Shown here: one piece after another, positions 63,530-64,000 of the stretch
Layout of the letters: every line of letters starts with the position of its first letter
Position numbering within the stretch: position 1 is the stretch's first letter
NCBI GenBank assembly: GCA_036583965.1
Contig: JAZBQD010000028.1
Coordinates: forward strand, 2,666,001 to 2,730,000
Direction of reading: 5' to 3'
DNA: 64,000 bases
From: Prunella strophiata
Lineage: Eukaryota > Chordata > Aves > Passeriformes > Prunellidae
Position numbers and translations under genes: made by a program
The notes under the pieces: generated by a model
Database searches by the model: none
What the model was told of the DNA's origin: nothing
The model's input: the letters and a program-made list of their open reading frames with translations, nothing else

Positions 63530-64000
63530 CCGGGCTGCAATTAACGCGCTGGAGCAGCCATTGTCCCTGCCTGCATTCCTTGGCTCTTTCGGCGTCGCTG
63601 CGAGTGGGGAAGCGCTGCAGCTGATTTGCATCTCTTTGAAAAGGAGTTACTTGAGCTAACTTAAATTTTGGTCGATGTTTTTGATTTATCCGAAGGAGAT
63701 GCTTCCCGTGCCTGTGTGCACGTTAGTAATGCCGGGAAAACGTAAACGGACAGTGCTTGTGCTCATCCGTGTGGGAGCGCGGGGCTGGGTTCGGTTTGTG
63801 GTAGGTGTGTGGTTGTAATTACTGATCACTCATGCGGATGTCACCAAGACGAGCTGAAAATGAGTTTTTCAAGACTTGTTAAGGTGTTTACTTAGTATCG
63901 GATCTCTGAAGACACCCCGTTATACCTGTCCGGGCAAAGGCTGCGGCAGGCCGCGCCGAGAGCTCGGCTGCCGGCATCCTGCGGGAGTCCTCCCGAGGAG
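63530..64000. promoter_or_regulatory. CpG-rich element at the window end
   Basis: After about 37 kb of CpG-poor DNA, CpGs become frequent from about 63530 (GCCGGGCTGCAATTAACGCG, TTTCGGCGTCGCTGCGAG) and denser in the last 60 bases (GGCCGCGCCGAGAGCTCGGC). A SOX-like CCATTGT at 63558, a perfect octamer ATTTGCAT at 63624-63631 and a TCF-like CTTTGAA at 63633 cluster within 85 bases. This may be the edge of a CpG-island promoter (of an unseen gene or non-coding RNA) or an unmethylated enhancer. No open frame with a recognisable product is present, and the window cuts it off. Confidence 0.45.

Larger units (their letters stand above)
25163..64000 (+). other. IRS1: IRS1 intron 1 (partial, runs off the window)
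   Basis: Nothing in these 38.8 kb looks like coding sequence with a known domain. I could not recognise the IRS1 3' UTR exon, so the simplest reading is that the intron continues past the window; the human intron is of the order of 60 kb. The first 400 bases remain GC-rich as a continuation of the coding-exon composition, then the sequence becomes AT-rich with interspersed repeats. A good acceptor-like site at 28121-28152 is noted separately but unsupported. A separate downstream non-coding transcript cannot be excluded. Confidence 0.55.

Noticed and set aside
1..64000. tRNA, rRNA, microRNA, CRISPR, prophage or bacterial-type operon
   Set aside because: Read by eye on both strands, no tRNA A/B-box pair, rRNA core, regular repeat-spacer array or prokaryotic gene cluster was found. 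The composition and repeats are those of a bird chromosome.

Overview
The window is vertebrate genomic DNA, almost certainly from a bird and probably a passerine or related neoavian. It holds one recognisable protein gene in 64 kb. The dispersed repeats are of avian type: chicken-repeat-1 (CR1) LINE 3' ends, an LTR-like block of a kind I associate with songbird genomes, and an avian ERV-like repeat. Gene density is low, the background is AT-rich, and nothing looks prokaryotic: no operons, phage genes, CRISPR arrays or insertion sequences.

The gene is IRS1 (insulin receptor substrate 1) on the + strand. Its whole 1177-codon reading frame lies in one exon (21613-25146). The protein has a PH domain, a PTB domain, and a long disordered tail carrying YxxM (PI3K), YVNI (GRB2) and C-terminal YIDL/YASI (SHP2) phosphotyrosine motifs. 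A CpG island of about 1.7 kb (about 19660-21340) precedes it and contains a TATA-like box, a CCAAT box and an E-box. The likely leader is long, has several upstream ATGs, and includes a 25-codon uORF ending 20 nt before the IRS1 start. A consensus splice donor lies 16 nt after the stop codon. This fits the two-exon mammalian arrangement, in which the second exon is entirely 3' UTR.

Layout: 1 to about 19660 is intergenic sequence upstream of IRS1, with an old CR1 in reverse orientation (about 13770-14270) and a younger CR1 (about 18470-18702). About 19660-25162 is the CpG island, leader and coding exon. From 25163 to the window end is most simply IRS1 intron 1; I could not identify the 3' UTR exon, so it probably lies beyond 64000. 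That stretch holds an antisense ERV-like repeat (about 28890-29590), a short reverse CR1 tail (about 30236-30302), an old CR1 (about 46985-47560), an LTR-like block (about 49432-49955) and simple repeats. The last 470 bases turn abruptly CpG-rich and look like the edge of a CpG island or a regulatory element.

I found no convincing new biological system. The points most worth checking are the histidine tract between the PH and PTB domains, the TATA-like box and uORF in the IRS1 leader, the terminal CpG-rich element, and the old CR1 copies near the promoter and in the intron. All repeat and homology calls rest on recognition by eye, with no database search.
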